From the NCBI RefSeq assembly GCF_000970285.1, contig NZ_CP009516.1, positions 1,777,036 to 1,841,035 on the forward strand: a stretch of DNA of 64,000 nt. Direction: 5' to 3'. This DNA comes from Methanosarcina horonobensis HB-1 = JCM 15518 (lineage in GTDB: Archaea > Halobacteriota > Methanosarcinia > Methanosarcinales > Methanosarcinaceae). A program made the position numbers and the translations under genes. This document shows, piece by piece, positions 1 through 9,017 of this stretch (positions are counted from its first letter, which is position 1; every line of letters starts with the position of its first letter). A model generated the notes under the pieces. It saw only the letters and a program-made list of their open reading frames with translations. It searched no databases and was not told the DNA's origin.

Positions 1-1
1 C

Positions 2-235
2 ATTAAAACCATTGAAGTTACAGACTCTATTACCGAGGAGGGCATGGTACGACATGTACTGCATACTATTCAGAAATATCTCAGTGACGGGATGGAAGTC
101 CGGGAACTGTGCAAAATACTGACAAAGTGTTATGGGATCGCGTCAGATTACTGTTGTGATCTCGTACAGAGAATAAAAATAGAACTGGACATGTATAGTC
201 CAGACAAGAGACATCTGTATTTTGTCCAACCATAA
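2..235 (+). CDS. small conserved-looking protein, cut by window edge
   Basis: The open frame is already running at base 2, so the first ATG in the window (44) may be internal. The visible part is about 77 residues, rich in Cys, Lys and Glu, and ends with TAA at 233-235. The composition (two neighbouring Cys in YCCDLV, an amphipathic helix at the end) looks like a real small protein, but I do not recognise a family. Nothing upstream is visible to show an operon. Confidence 0.4.
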   Translation: MKTIEVTDSITEEGMVRHVLHTIQKYLSDGMEVRELCKILTKCYGIASDYCCDLVQRIKIELDMYSPDKRHLYFVQP

Positions 236-313
236 TCAAAGCGGACCGAGAAATATATATTTTGTAAACCTATTTTAATTGTTGTATAATTAATCCTGCC
301 TTAGTTTTTGAAT

Positions 314-1486
314 TTAGATTACGAATCCTGAAGTATCTTCCACCATGCCCAGTCCACTTCCGGTCTTCTGTAACGTTACTACACTATCTCCGGTATCGAC
401 CTGAAAATCGACGACTTCTACAAGGTTTTCGATATATCTGAAGTTGAAGTTATTTGTAAAACTGAAAGATTCCTTGCAGTAGCTCTTCGTGACCATGAAC
501 ACTTTACCTTCTTCAGTGGTAACGACCCACCTTTTGTCCCCTTTTTCGGATGGGTACTCATATACTTTTACCTTCTTAAAACGGTGTATCTTCCTGGATT
601 CAGCATCATAGAACTCCATGGAGTTGTATATATTGTATTCTACTCCTCCAATCTCTAAATTCGGTATGTAATAGGTAAGAATTGATCCGTTCCTGAAAAC
701 TATTCTCGACCATTTCCAGGGTATGAAAGGTCCTACAACAATTACTTTCTGAGCATAGCATTTTCCTGAGAAATCTTTTTCAAACAATGCACCCCTGAAA
801 TCGAAATACAGGTTGGCAAGCCTGTACCCGAATAAGCCCCTGAACTGCTCGGATATCTCTGAGTTATAATTGCTATCTGAGGGCTCTTTTATATCCAGAC
901 AGCAGATTTTTTCGCCGCTGTTTGAAACATCAAGTACATACTTAGGGAAGGAACCATGGAACTCTGCCTTCATGTCTTTACTTGAGCAGGTAACCCTTTC
1001 ATTTTTCACTTCAATAACTCCTAGATCATCAGTGATACCCCTCCGTATCTCATCATACGCCCAGGAAACGCAATATCCCTCCGTTTTATCGTCTATTATC
1101 CTGCTGTTCTCTACATATTTGCCATTGACTTCTATATCCCCAGCGCTCCTGCCGAATGTAAGAAAAAACTGCCGCCTTGACCCGTCATCGGCTGTAAATT
1201 TCATAAACCAGTATTCCTTTCCAAAAATAGGTAGCTCTTCAAAAGAAAACAGCAGGTCGTCAATACTTCTTTTAATTTCTTTTTTTACCAGCAGCCTTTC
1301 TATTTTGTCCTTACTTTCCTTTATCTTCTTTATTGACTCGATAAATGCCTTCTTTTCAATTTCAGGCAGGTTTCTGATATAATCATTTCTTTCTTTTATG
1401 AAGCGTAAAAGTCTGTCTTTTTCGGTGATAATTATCTCTTCAAGAGTTGTGGATCTAAGCTCTCTGTCACCTGATATGGCAGTCAT
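314..1486 (-). CDS. hypothetical protein, possible AttH/CrtC-type lipocalin fold
   Basis: A 390-residue soluble protein with no signal peptide or membrane segment. The first 80 residues are a charged helix likely to form a coiled coil. The rest is beta-rich with many aromatic residues (KEYWFMKFTADDG, GPFIPWKWSRIVF). That pattern recalls the AttH/hydroxyneurosporene-synthase type of double lipocalin, but the resemblance is weak and no catalytic residues can be assigned. The ATG at 1486 is chosen because GGAG lies 6 bases upstream. It stands alone, with more than 200 bp to the next gene. Function unknown. Confidence 0.6.
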   Translation of the reverse strand: MTAISGDRELRSTTLEEIIITEKDRLLRFIKERNDYIRNLPEIEKKAFIESIKKIKESKDKIERLLVKKEIKRSIDDLLFSFEELPIFGKEYWFMKFTADDGSRRQFFLTFGRSAGDIEVNGKYVENSRIIDDKTEGYCVSWAYDEIRRGITDDLGVIEVKNERVTCSSKDMKAEFHGSFPKYVLDVSNSGEKICCLDIKEPSDSNYNSEISEQFRGLFGYRLANLYFDFRGALFEKDFSGKCYAQKVIVVGPFIPWKWSRIVFRNGSILTYYIPNLEIGGVEYNIYNSMEFYDAESRKIHRFKKVKVYEYPSEKGDKRWVVTTEEGKVFMVTKSYCKESFSFTNNFNFRYIENLVEVVDFQVDTGDSVVTLQKTGSGLGMVEDTSGFVI

Positions 1487-1722
1487 TTCATTCTCCTTTA
1501 ATACTCATGCAAAGTTTTTCAAGAATATAACATTCATAAGTTCTAAAAAATATAATCCTATCGTAGAAAATAAAAAATGTAATTCATCCTGGCAAAATAA
1601 GATCAAAAAGATGACTGAAAAGAGAAAATAAGGAATAAAAGTAAAAACAAGATGGAAAAATGACAAAAGGAAATTGCAAATAAAAGAAGTAATAACGGCT
1701 TTGACGCCGTTTTAATCTGTTT

Positions 1723-2571
1723 TTATTTTAGTTCTCTCGGCTGCTTGTTCTCAGGAAGCACAGGCAGGGCCATGGTATTAATCAGAATAGGGCTTTTGAT
1801 GTCTTTTGCCCTTTCGATAACAAGTTCTTTTCCTTTCTGAGTAAGAGCAAAAAGCGGTACAGCAGTCCCTACCTGAGCGAGAGGCTTTACAAGGTCCCTG
1901 ATGGGCTTTGAAGCGCAGCTGGTTGCTATATCTGAGTTTTCCAGAAGTGCCTGGGCTTCTTCCCTGTCTAAACCTGTAACATGGACTCCAATTACTATTA
2001 AATCGAGTCCGAGTTCGGTTTCAAGCTTCCTTAACTCCTTTGCTGTCTCGGAGAATGCTGCAGTTACTGCAATCTTTTTGTAACCAAGTTCTGCTGCCTT
2101 TTTTACTCCGGCAACAGGGTCCATTTTTGCAGTTGAAGGATCAAGCACGATTCCGCCGCGTTCTGTGATCCCATTGATAATGCCTTCGATTGGCTCAGTT
2201 TCAACCAGGCCGGACATCCTGCCGCCCATGCCCTGAACAAGGGTGGGGTTATTGGAAATTACAGTTCCTGCGCCTTCACAGGCGGTTACGGTCGTGTCAA
2301 GCAAGCCTCTGCTCAGGCCTGTCATCATAACTTCGGATGCTCCGAACCCTACAAAGTCATCGAGTTCAAGTCTGCGTTTGTCAGTAAACATCCCGAAATC
2401 GCTTATCCTGAACTCCATATTCTTTTTGACTTCTTCCGGGGTGATTTTCTGGATTCCGCGGATTTTGGCAAAAAGGGGGCACCATTCAACTTCAGGCTCT
2501 CCGACTTCGATAACCTTTCCATCTTTTATGACTACTCTTGTTTTTCCAAGTAATTCCATTATATGAGGCAT
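1723..2571 (-). CDS. methanogenesis marker protein 8 (DUF2099)
   Basis: A 282-residue protein of the methanogenesis marker 8 family, found almost only in methanogens; its biochemical role is not established. Recognised from its opening (MELLGKTRVVIKDGKVIEVG), the segment EWCPLFAKIRGI, the FRISDFGMFTD block and the cysteine in SCASKPIRDLV. The frame is open 11 codons further upstream to a TTG at 2604, but the ATG at 2571 has AAGGTGA 4 bases before it and fits the family start, so I use it. This gene is good evidence that the host is a methanogen. Confidence 0.88.
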   Translation of the reverse strand: MPHIMELLGKTRVVIKDGKVIEVGEPEVEWCPLFAKIRGIQKITPEEVKKNMEFRISDFGMFTDKRRLELDDFVGFGASEVMMTGLSRGLLDTTVTACEGAGTVISNNPTLVQGMGGRMSGLVETEPIEGIINGITERGGIVLDPSTAKMDPVAGVKKAAELGYKKIAVTAAFSETAKELRKLETELGLDLIVIGVHVTGLDREEAQALLENSDIATSCASKPIRDLVKPLAQVGTAVPLFALTQKGKELVIERAKDIKSPILINTMALPVLPENKQPRELK

Positions 2572-2741
2572 AGTTTCACCTTTACAAGCTGAGCAAAAAT
2601 GCAATAGTTAAGAAATTCAAGTTAGGAAAAAATTGCAGGTAAGATTTAGGGGTGATTACTTAATAGGTTATTGGTTTTTGCTGCTCTAACCACTTGTTAG
2701 AGAATAGTGCCAGTAATGAGCCTATTCTTTAAGATCCGTTT

Positions 2742-2952
2742 TTAAGGTTTAATATAATCAAAATGGACTCTATGTTTTTTATAAAACTCCGGTAATCTGC
2801 AGGTCAGCAAAATATGCCGTATTAATTTGTTTTTTGCCATATTCTTATCAATTTCTGTTATGTTTAAGAATCGATTTAATACTCCTGTTAAACTTATGAA
2901 AGTGACCCTTACTTTTTTCGTCCTGCTCTTTTGAAACTTCGGCTTTATGTTT
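2742..2952 (-). pseudogene. decayed C-terminal tail of TPR copy 1
   Basis: Directly after the TAA of the 2953-4224 gene, the same frame continues with residues (KHKAEVSKEQDEKS) that match the C-terminal tail of TPR copy 2 (KQKTEVSKSRKKK). The stop replaces a TAC in copy 2. The longer open frame here (2742-2963) is in another phase and looks like a by-product, so I treat this as lost coding sequence. Confidence 0.5.
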
Positions 2953-4224
2953 TTAATAGCCATCCGTTTTCTTTGTTTCTTGCAGATCCCTTAATCTTTC
3001 TATTATAATTTCCTCTTGCCTTCTGTCACCAAATTCTCTGGAAATCACGAGTACTTGCTCAAAATACCTGCCTGCTGTTTCAGGCTTATTTAGATTAATA
3101 TAAGAGCGACCTAACTCTTCCAGAATATTTCTCTCTTCTTCTCTGTCAGCCGTCTTTCTTGAGATCTCAAGTGCCTGCTCATAGGACTCAATCCCTTCTT
3201 TTATCTGTCCTAGAGCATTATATGTCCATCCCAGTTTTTTGAAAGCAATTATTTCTCCCCCAGTGTTTCCAGTTTCCTGGAACGCTGTCAGAGCATACTT
3301 ATAATGCTCAACGGCTTTCTCCATTTTCCCCAGGCTGCTGTATCTTGTTCCTAAACTTACAGAAACCGATCCTGCTGCATTTCTATCTCCTTCATCTTCG
3401 AATATATAAAGTGCCTCTATATAACATTCAATTGATTCGCTTACTTTTCCCTGATAAAAGTACATGTTTCCTAAATTTCCGCAGGTGGCTGCTTCTCTTT
3501 TTTTCTCACCGATCTCTCTGAAGATTTCAAGTGCCTGCTCGTGGTATGTAATTGCTTTTCTTACTTCTTCCAAAAAGCCGTATATCAAACCCAATCTTTC
3601 AAGAGTTTGTCCTTCTTTGCTCTTTTCACCTGTCTCTCTCAAGACTTCAAGTTCCTGTTCGCTATATTCTGCTACTTTTTTTATTTCTCCCAGGCGGTTA
3701 TGTGCCATAACCAGATTCCCGAGAGTATCTTCTTCCCCGCGCTTATCATCGATTTCTCTGGAAATTTTAAGGGCCTGCTCATAGTATCCGGTTGCTTTTC
3801 TTACTTCTCCCGACTGATAACATAAATTCCCCAGATTTCCAAGGTGATTTCTCTCTCCCTTCAAATTACCGATTTCTCTGGCAATTTTAAGTGCATATTC
3901 ATGGAACTCAAGTGCTCTTTCTGTTTCTCCCAATAAACCGTATGCTAATCCTAAGTTCCCTGTAATGGTTCCTTCACTTTCTCTATTCCCTGTTTTGCGG
4001 GAGAATTCCAGTGCCTGCTCATAGTATTCAATCGCTTTTCCTGTTTCTCCTAGATGGCTATAAGCCAGACCCAATTTTCCGAGATTATTTCCTTCTTCCT
4101 TTCTATTTCCACTTACCCTGGAATTTTTTAGATCCCACTCACAAATCTTAATTGTTTTTTTGCTTTCTTCTATGTCGTTATCTGTTAACTCGAAGTTTAT
4201 GGACTTACTTTTTTCTTCTCTCAT
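2953..4224 (-). CDS. TPR repeat protein, copy 1
   Basis: A 423-residue protein made of nine complete 40-residue tetratricopeptide repeats plus a partial tenth, after a ~44-residue leader. Each repeat follows the pattern GN..EG..LGNLG..Y..LGE..KAIEYYEQAL.ISRE, the GPSM/LGN-like class of TPR that usually forms a peptide-binding superhelix. ATG at 4224 has GGGGG 5 bases upstream. It is a tandem paralogue of 4777-5763. Copy 1 has extra repeats near its C terminus, while copy 2 has an extra one near its N terminus. The tail seen in copy 2 is cut off here by a TAA at the equivalent of a Tyr codon. Scaffold role inferred; partner unknown. Confidence 0.82.
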   Translation of the reverse strand: MREEKSKSINFELTDNDIEESKKTIKICEWDLKNSRVSGNRKEEGNNLGKLGLAYSHLGETGKAIEYYEQALEFSRKTGNRESEGTITGNLGLAYGLLGETERALEFHEYALKIAREIGNLKGERNHLGNLGNLCYQSGEVRKATGYYEQALKISREIDDKRGEEDTLGNLVMAHNRLGEIKKVAEYSEQELEVLRETGEKSKEGQTLERLGLIYGFLEEVRKAITYHEQALEIFREIGEKKREAATCGNLGNMYFYQGKVSESIECYIEALYIFEDEGDRNAAGSVSVSLGTRYSSLGKMEKAVEHYKYALTAFQETGNTGGEIIAFKKLGWTYNALGQIKEGIESYEQALEISRKTADREEERNILEELGRSYINLNKPETAGRYFEQVLVISREFGDRRQEEIIIERLRDLQETKKTDGY

Positions 4225-4776
4225 ACTTGCCCCCTTCTGTAGAAATTATAATTTCTATTCGTGACGTTCACGCGTCGTTCTATCTTCCCTTTTTCCCTGT
4301 GGTTCCCCTGACCACAGTTTTTAAAATCGTCTAAAATACACTGTCTTTTTTCAATAATGTTTTAAGACAAGATAATTTTTTCTTTTCAAGGATATAGACT
4401 AGAAATCGGAAATTTCAATATAGACTCTTGATTTTCCATTTCTTTTCAGAGTCTAAGGAAATTTATACAAAAATCGCTCATAAAGCTGTTATAAGGATCC
4501 TTTATGCTCTAAAAATTTATATTTCCGGTTCTGATACTGTGACGAAAGAATTTGAGTTTAGTTTAACTACAAAAAAAGAGATAAAGAAATGTCAGGGAAT
4601 ATATTTTCCCTGGTATCCACCTGTGATTTATTAAGGCAATGGTCTTCTGGTTTTGGTGCAGGAAACAGTTTAAGGTCTGATTTTTTTAGAAATAATGTTG
4701 CTATTTTCACAGATTCTGTTTTTGATATTGAAGCTGTTAAAAAATGAATTTTATTATTTAGAACTCTACTAACCGG
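4225..4776. other. intergenic: duplicated leader of TPR copy 1
   Basis: No gene seen. The ~150 bp next to the TPR start (4225-4390) resemble the stretch in front of the second TPR gene (5764-5930), including an ACGCGT-centred motif (TTCACGCGTCG here, TCCACGCGTGG there). The duplication therefore included the leader and probably the promoter. The remainder is AT-rich without recognisable structure. Confidence 0.5.
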
Positions 4777-5763
4777 TTATTTTCGACCCACACAAAACAG
4801 CGAGAAACCATTTTTTTTCTTCCGGCTTTTTGAAACTTCGGTTTTCTGTTTGTAATAGCCATCCGTTTTCTTTGTTTCTTGCAGATTCCTTAATTTCTCT
4901 ATTATAATTTCCTCTTGCCTTTTGTTACCTAATTCTCTGGAAATCGTGAGTGCCTGCTCATAATTTTCAATTGCTTTTTCTTTCTCTCCAAAAAAGCTAT
5001 ATGTCAAACCTAATCTTTCAAGAGTTTGTCCTTCTTTGCTCTTTTCACCTATCTCTCTCAAAATTTCAAGTTCCTGCTCACTATATTCTGCTACTTTTTT
5101 TATTTCTCCCAGGCGATTATGTGCTATAACCAGGTTTTTAAGAACATCCCCTTCTCCTCGCTTATCACCTATTTCTCTGGAAATTTTGAGGCTTCGTTCA
5201 TAATATTCAATCGCTTTCCCTACTTCTCCCATCTGATAGTATAAGTTACCCAAATTTCCAAAACTATTTCTTTCTCCCCCCATGTTACCTGTTTCTCTGG
5301 CAACTTTAAGTGCATATTCATAAAATTCGATTGCTTTTCCTGTTTCTCCCAAAGAACTGTATATCATTCCTAAATTCCCTATAACCGTTCCTTCACTTTC
5401 TCTATTTTCTGTTTCACGGGAGAGTTCCAGTGCCTGCTCATAGTACTCAATCGCTTTTCCTATCTCTCCAAGGCGGGTATAGGCTAATCCCATGTTTTCT
5501 AAAGCTATTTCTTCCCCTTGCTTATCGCCTATTTCTTTAAAAATCTCTACCGTCTGTTGATAATACTCAATACCTTTTCTTATTTCTCCAAGATGGCTAT
5601 AAGCCAAACCCAATTTTCCGAGATTATTTCCCTCTTCTTTCCTGTTTCCACTTATCCTGGAATTTTTAAGGTCCAGTTCACAAATTTCAATTACTTTTTT
5701 ATTTTCTTTTACATCATTGTGTGTTAACCCAAAATTTATTGATCTGTTTTTTTCTTCTGGCAT
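4777..5763 (-). CDS. TPR repeat protein, copy 2
   Basis: A 328-residue paralogue of the 2953-4224 protein: a similar leader, six complete 40-residue TPRs and a partial seventh, then a basic tail ending in a Phe/Cys-rich stretch. Repeat 2 (starting GDKQGEEIALENMG) has no partner at that place in copy 1, and three to four C-terminal repeats of copy 1 are absent. This is what unequal exchange between repeats would produce. ATG at 5763 follows GGGGGG with 8 bases between. Probable protein-protein interaction scaffold; no catalytic domain. Confidence 0.82.
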   Translation of the reverse strand: MPEEKNRSINFGLTHNDVKENKKVIEICELDLKNSRISGNRKEEGNNLGKLGLAYSHLGEIRKGIEYYQQTVEIFKEIGDKQGEEIALENMGLAYTRLGEIGKAIEYYEQALELSRETENRESEGTVIGNLGMIYSSLGETGKAIEFYEYALKVARETGNMGGERNSFGNLGNLYYQMGEVGKAIEYYERSLKISREIGDKRGEGDVLKNLVIAHNRLGEIKKVAEYSEQELEILREIGEKSKEGQTLERLGLTYSFFGEKEKAIENYEQALTISRELGNKRQEEIIIEKLRNLQETKKTDGYYKQKTEVSKSRKKKNGFSLFCVGRK

Positions 5764-7184
5764 ACTTGCTCCCCCCTACAGGAATTATGTTTTTCTATGC
5801 GTGTCGTCCACGCGTGGTTCAATTATCTCTCCTTTTTTCCTGTAGTCTCCCTGATTGTTATTTTTAAGAATTATTTAAAAACATTAATTATTTTTTATAA
5901 TTGTTTTTAAACAAGATAAGTTTTTTCGTTTCAAAGATAAAGACCATATAGCCTGAAATATCGATATGAACTTTTAATTCTCATCTCTTTTCAGAATCTA
6001 AAGTAATTTAGACAAAAACCGCTCTCTGAGCATTAAATGACTTCCGATGTTCTTAGAATCAATACTTTCAGTCTTGCTACTGTGCTAAAATAAGCCCGAG
6101 TTAGTCAAACTGTATGTAAATAGAGTTAAAGAAAAGTAAGGGAATAAATTACATAAAAAGTCAGGGCATAAATTCCTTGGTTATTAGCTTGTAGTTTTGT
6201 AAATCACTTTCTCTGTTGTTAGGTTTGAGGTACAAAATTCGTTGACTACTGCAGTCAGAGTTGAAAATTCACTGTTTTTTTTGCTTTTCATTTATGACCG
6301 TTTTCTCAAACTTCATTTTACTCCGTCAGAGTATCCCTTTTTTCTTTACAAACAATTTTTCCCCATAAAATTGAAAAAAAGAAGATATTAATCACCAGAT
6401 CCTTTAAATTCATTCAATTCCTGCTCTAAAAGCTAATTATTCTATGATTTTCAACCGCTTTTCTTTTAACAGGGTATATTTCTTCATAAGTCAATTACTT
6501 TTTTGGTTTATCAGGATTATAGCGTATTAATCAGCAAGTTTCTCGAATCCTTTTTCTATTTGCTCATCAGTTAAGACATCTGGGATAGACTTAACAGCTG
6601 GATGCTGTACAAATCTCCATTATTGAAATATTATTAACATTTTATAAAACAGATAGTATTTTATAATAGGACTGTGTAGACTAGAGTGCCAAATCAGAAA
6701 TCCAATAGCAGGTAAATTACTTCTTTTGAAAAAACCCATTTTAGAAGAAGAATTGTCCTGGTTAAGGACCGTGATCAATTAAAACAAGGAGGTATTGACC
6801 AGAGGAGTAATGTCTCATGGTCAGTAGCAGATTTTGATTGTAGAAGCCAAAACTTCTAATGTCCGGCCACTTCCAATGCCTGATCCCTATAAGGTGATTG
6901 GAGAGTGGAGGCTCTGTGTGTAACGTGTTCGCCTCACATAAATCGCAGAGAACCATATTGGATAGGTTCAAAAATATTACCAAGACGTAATATAGATTTC
7001 TGAATAACCGTATAGAGCCGACCAGATTAGGTCATCTGATCTTATCTAATTAGATACGTCGGAAAAAAGGTATTACGAGTAAGTAATATAGAATTTCAAG
7101 AAAAAAACAGGGAAAAGTATAGAATCACCCTCTAAATCTTGATTCTACTTAGATCCCTATAAAAGATCCAACCCAAGGTGATAC
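5764..7184. other. long intergenic stretch with a possible gene remnant
   Basis: 1.4 kb without a convincing gene. The first ~170 bp duplicate the TPR copy 1 leader. On the minus strand around 6523-6611 a short protein-like frame (VQHPAVKSIPDVLTDEQIEKG) ends in a stop, suggesting the tail of a lost gene, but I cannot name it. The open frame on the minus strand at 6762-6983 has poor protein character and is not called. Confidence 0.4.
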
Positions 7185-7280
7185 ATGATGCTAAAGAGAC
7201 ATCCGGGAACCCTATTCCTGATAATATACCTTCTCTTAACAGTCGTATCTACTTTGGGAAAAAATACACAACTACTCTGA
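7185..7280 (+). pseudogene. leftover 5' fragment of a beta-helix protein gene
   Basis: ATGATGCTAAAGAGACATCC begins a 31-codon frame that closely copies the start of the gene at 7332, including the upstream CCCAACC-AAGGTGATAC leader and the signal peptide (LKRHPGTLFLIIYLLLTVVSTLG). It stops at TGA 7278-7280 where the intact gene continues. It looks like the remains of a tandem duplicate, or of an earlier version of the gene whose body was deleted. Confidence 0.7.
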
Positions 7281-7331
7281 AGATTTTGAGTTTACTCAAA
7301 ATCTGAAAAAACCCAACCCAAAGGTGATACG

Positions 7332-8273
7332 ATGCTAAAAAGACAGCTAGGAACCCTATTCCTTGCAATATGCCTTATTTTAACAACCGTACCTACTGTA
7401 TTAGGCGATGAGAACACACAGGTAGAGAACACACAGGTAGAGAACACACAGGTAGAGAACACACAGATCATAACTGTTGCCGGAGACGGAAGCGGAGACT
7501 ACAACTCTGATGGAATAGACGACCACGTCCAGATTAACCAGGCACTTGAAGAAGCAGCAAAGAACCCTGGAACAACTGTCCAGCTCAAAGGCCCGTTCAC
7601 ATATGATATAGGCGACTCTCTTCTGATCGGAAGTGACACAACTCTCGCCGGAGACTCAGATGTAACAATTAAGCTTGCCAAAGGACTACCTCTCTGGGGC
7701 AGCCGTGAGAGCAGTATTGCAGAAAAGAAAGCTATGCTTATGATCAGAGGCAGTTCTGCAAGCAATGTTAAAATAGAAAACTTAACTGTTGATGGTAGTC
7801 AGAGCGACTATTATCCGAATATCAGGCTCGGAACTTCAAGTTATAACATGGCAACTTTAATAAATGTTGATGGATTAACGATCCAGAACGTTACATTCCA
7901 GAACGGATGTAATGATGCCATGCTTATTTCAAAATCCAGCAACGTAATGATAGACACTGTAACTGTAAACAAACCTGGTCATGACGGTGTATATGCCTAT
8001 CATGTAAACGGCATTACAGTTAAGAATTCTACATTTATTAACAGAACCAATTCATCCGTCAGGTTCGATTCCGTTACAGATGGAGTGGTTATAGACAATG
8101 AAGCTACCACATCCGGCGGCGGGTATGCAGCTCTGGAATTACAGGGAACTCTTAAAAACATAGAGGCTTCTGGAAACTACTTCCATGACCTTCCTGTTCC
8201 TGCAGTAATACGCTTAAACACACAAGAAACCAATGTAAACGTCAACGATAACAGAATTGAAAACTGCGGATAA
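7332..8273 (+). CDS. secreted right-handed beta-helix protein, disaggregatase-like
   Basis: A 313-residue exported protein: signal peptide (residues 1-25, ending PTVLG), then three to four copies of the pentapeptide TQVEN encoded by a 15-bp repeat, then a domain starting ITVAGDGSGDYNSDG and running into irregular parallel beta-helix turns (VKIENLTVDG, LTIQNVTFQNG, VMIDTVTVN, ITVKNSTFIN). This opening and architecture are typical of Methanosarcina surface proteins related to disaggregatase, which acts on the methanochondroitin coat; that enzymatic role is inferred. RBS AAGGTGA sits 5 bases before ATG. It is shorter than multi-domain relatives and may lack the C-terminal anchoring part. Confidence 0.72.
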   Translation: MLKRQLGTLFLAICLILTTVPTVLGDENTQVENTQVENTQVENTQIITVAGDGSGDYNSDGIDDHVQINQALEEAAKNPGTTVQLKGPFTYDIGDSLLIGSDTTLAGDSDVTIKLAKGLPLWGSRESSIAEKKAMLMIRGSSASNVKIENLTVDGSQSDYYPNIRLGTSSYNMATLINVDGLTIQNVTFQNGCNDAMLISKSSNVMIDTVTVNKPGHDGVYAYHVNGITVKNSTFINRTNSSVRFDSVTDGVVIDNEATTSGGGYAALELQGTLKNIEASGNYFHDLPVPAVIRLNTQETNVNVNDNRIENCG

Positions 8274-9017
8274 AGAACTTTATTAACAGGAAAAGCTCTC
8301 AGTTAATTGACTGAGAGCCAATCCAATTTATTTTCTGCGTATATATTAAGATTAGAACTTATTAGATTAGAACCAAAAGTCGCCTTCTTGCCAGTCAACT
8401 TTTGAGTTTCTACTATTTTTATACTAAGGAATGATCTTTCGTCCTTAAAAATTGATCAATAGCAGTTCCTTCCATACTCCTGTTTTGTTCCAAACTTACT
8501 ACATAGTCTCCTTGCTTTTATCACTGTACTTTAAACCACGGAAGTGCTCTTAGTTTCTTTAGTTTCTTTAGGATCTCTTATTTTCAGACCTTCAGGAAAA
8601 GCCGCTCTCCTGCATCGAGCATAGAGTTACTCGGGGCCTTAAAAAGCAGTATTTATAACTGGCTTGTTGGGCTTATGAGAAAAATGAGCTTTAAAGTTTT
8701 GTTAGATATTTTTGGGTATTTCTATGGCATTATTTTAACGAAATAAAAACAGGTCAAAACAGGATGGAAGCAAAGAATCATGCGGACTATTTACTGATCA
8801 ACTATCTAAGTTTAGTTAACGTTCTACCGAGGTTTCTAATATATTTAATAATAATTATAGAATTGGTTGCAAAGATTTACGCTTAATTTTTTGGAAGAAT
8901 CAAAAATTTACTGTCTTAGAAGATATTGAAGGGATTCTCTCTTTTTCAGGTATGATTCTTCTTTTTTAAACGTAATTCTTTGCGAGAATAAGTATAGATG
9001 ACAGGGGGACATGGTAT
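8274..9017. other. intergenic: conserved leader of the secreted gene pair, copy 1
   Basis: No gene. From about 8595 the sequence parallels the 10725-11144 spacer, including the GCCGCTCTCC...CGAGC hairpin element, a GGTCAAAACAGGA block, a TTTAGTTAACGTTC block and the GCGAGAATAAGTATAG leader. The conservation suggests a promoter and 5' untranslated region duplicated together with the gene. Confidence 0.55.
8601..8622. repeat. hairpin element CCGCTCTCC..GAGC, copy 1 of 3
   Basis: GCCGCTCTCCTGCATCGAGCAT can fold with a 4-bp GCTC/GAGC stem. Near-identical elements lie at 10731-10752 and 12825-12845, one in front of each secreted paralogue and one after the second. Confidence 0.6.

Noticed and set aside
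2742-2963. Separate 73-residue gene after TPR copy 1
   Set aside because: The DNA aligns with the C-terminal tail of TPR copy 2 in another frame; no ribosome binding site.
6762-6983. 73-residue minus-strand protein
   Set aside because: Poor composition, no start signal and no similarity recognised.
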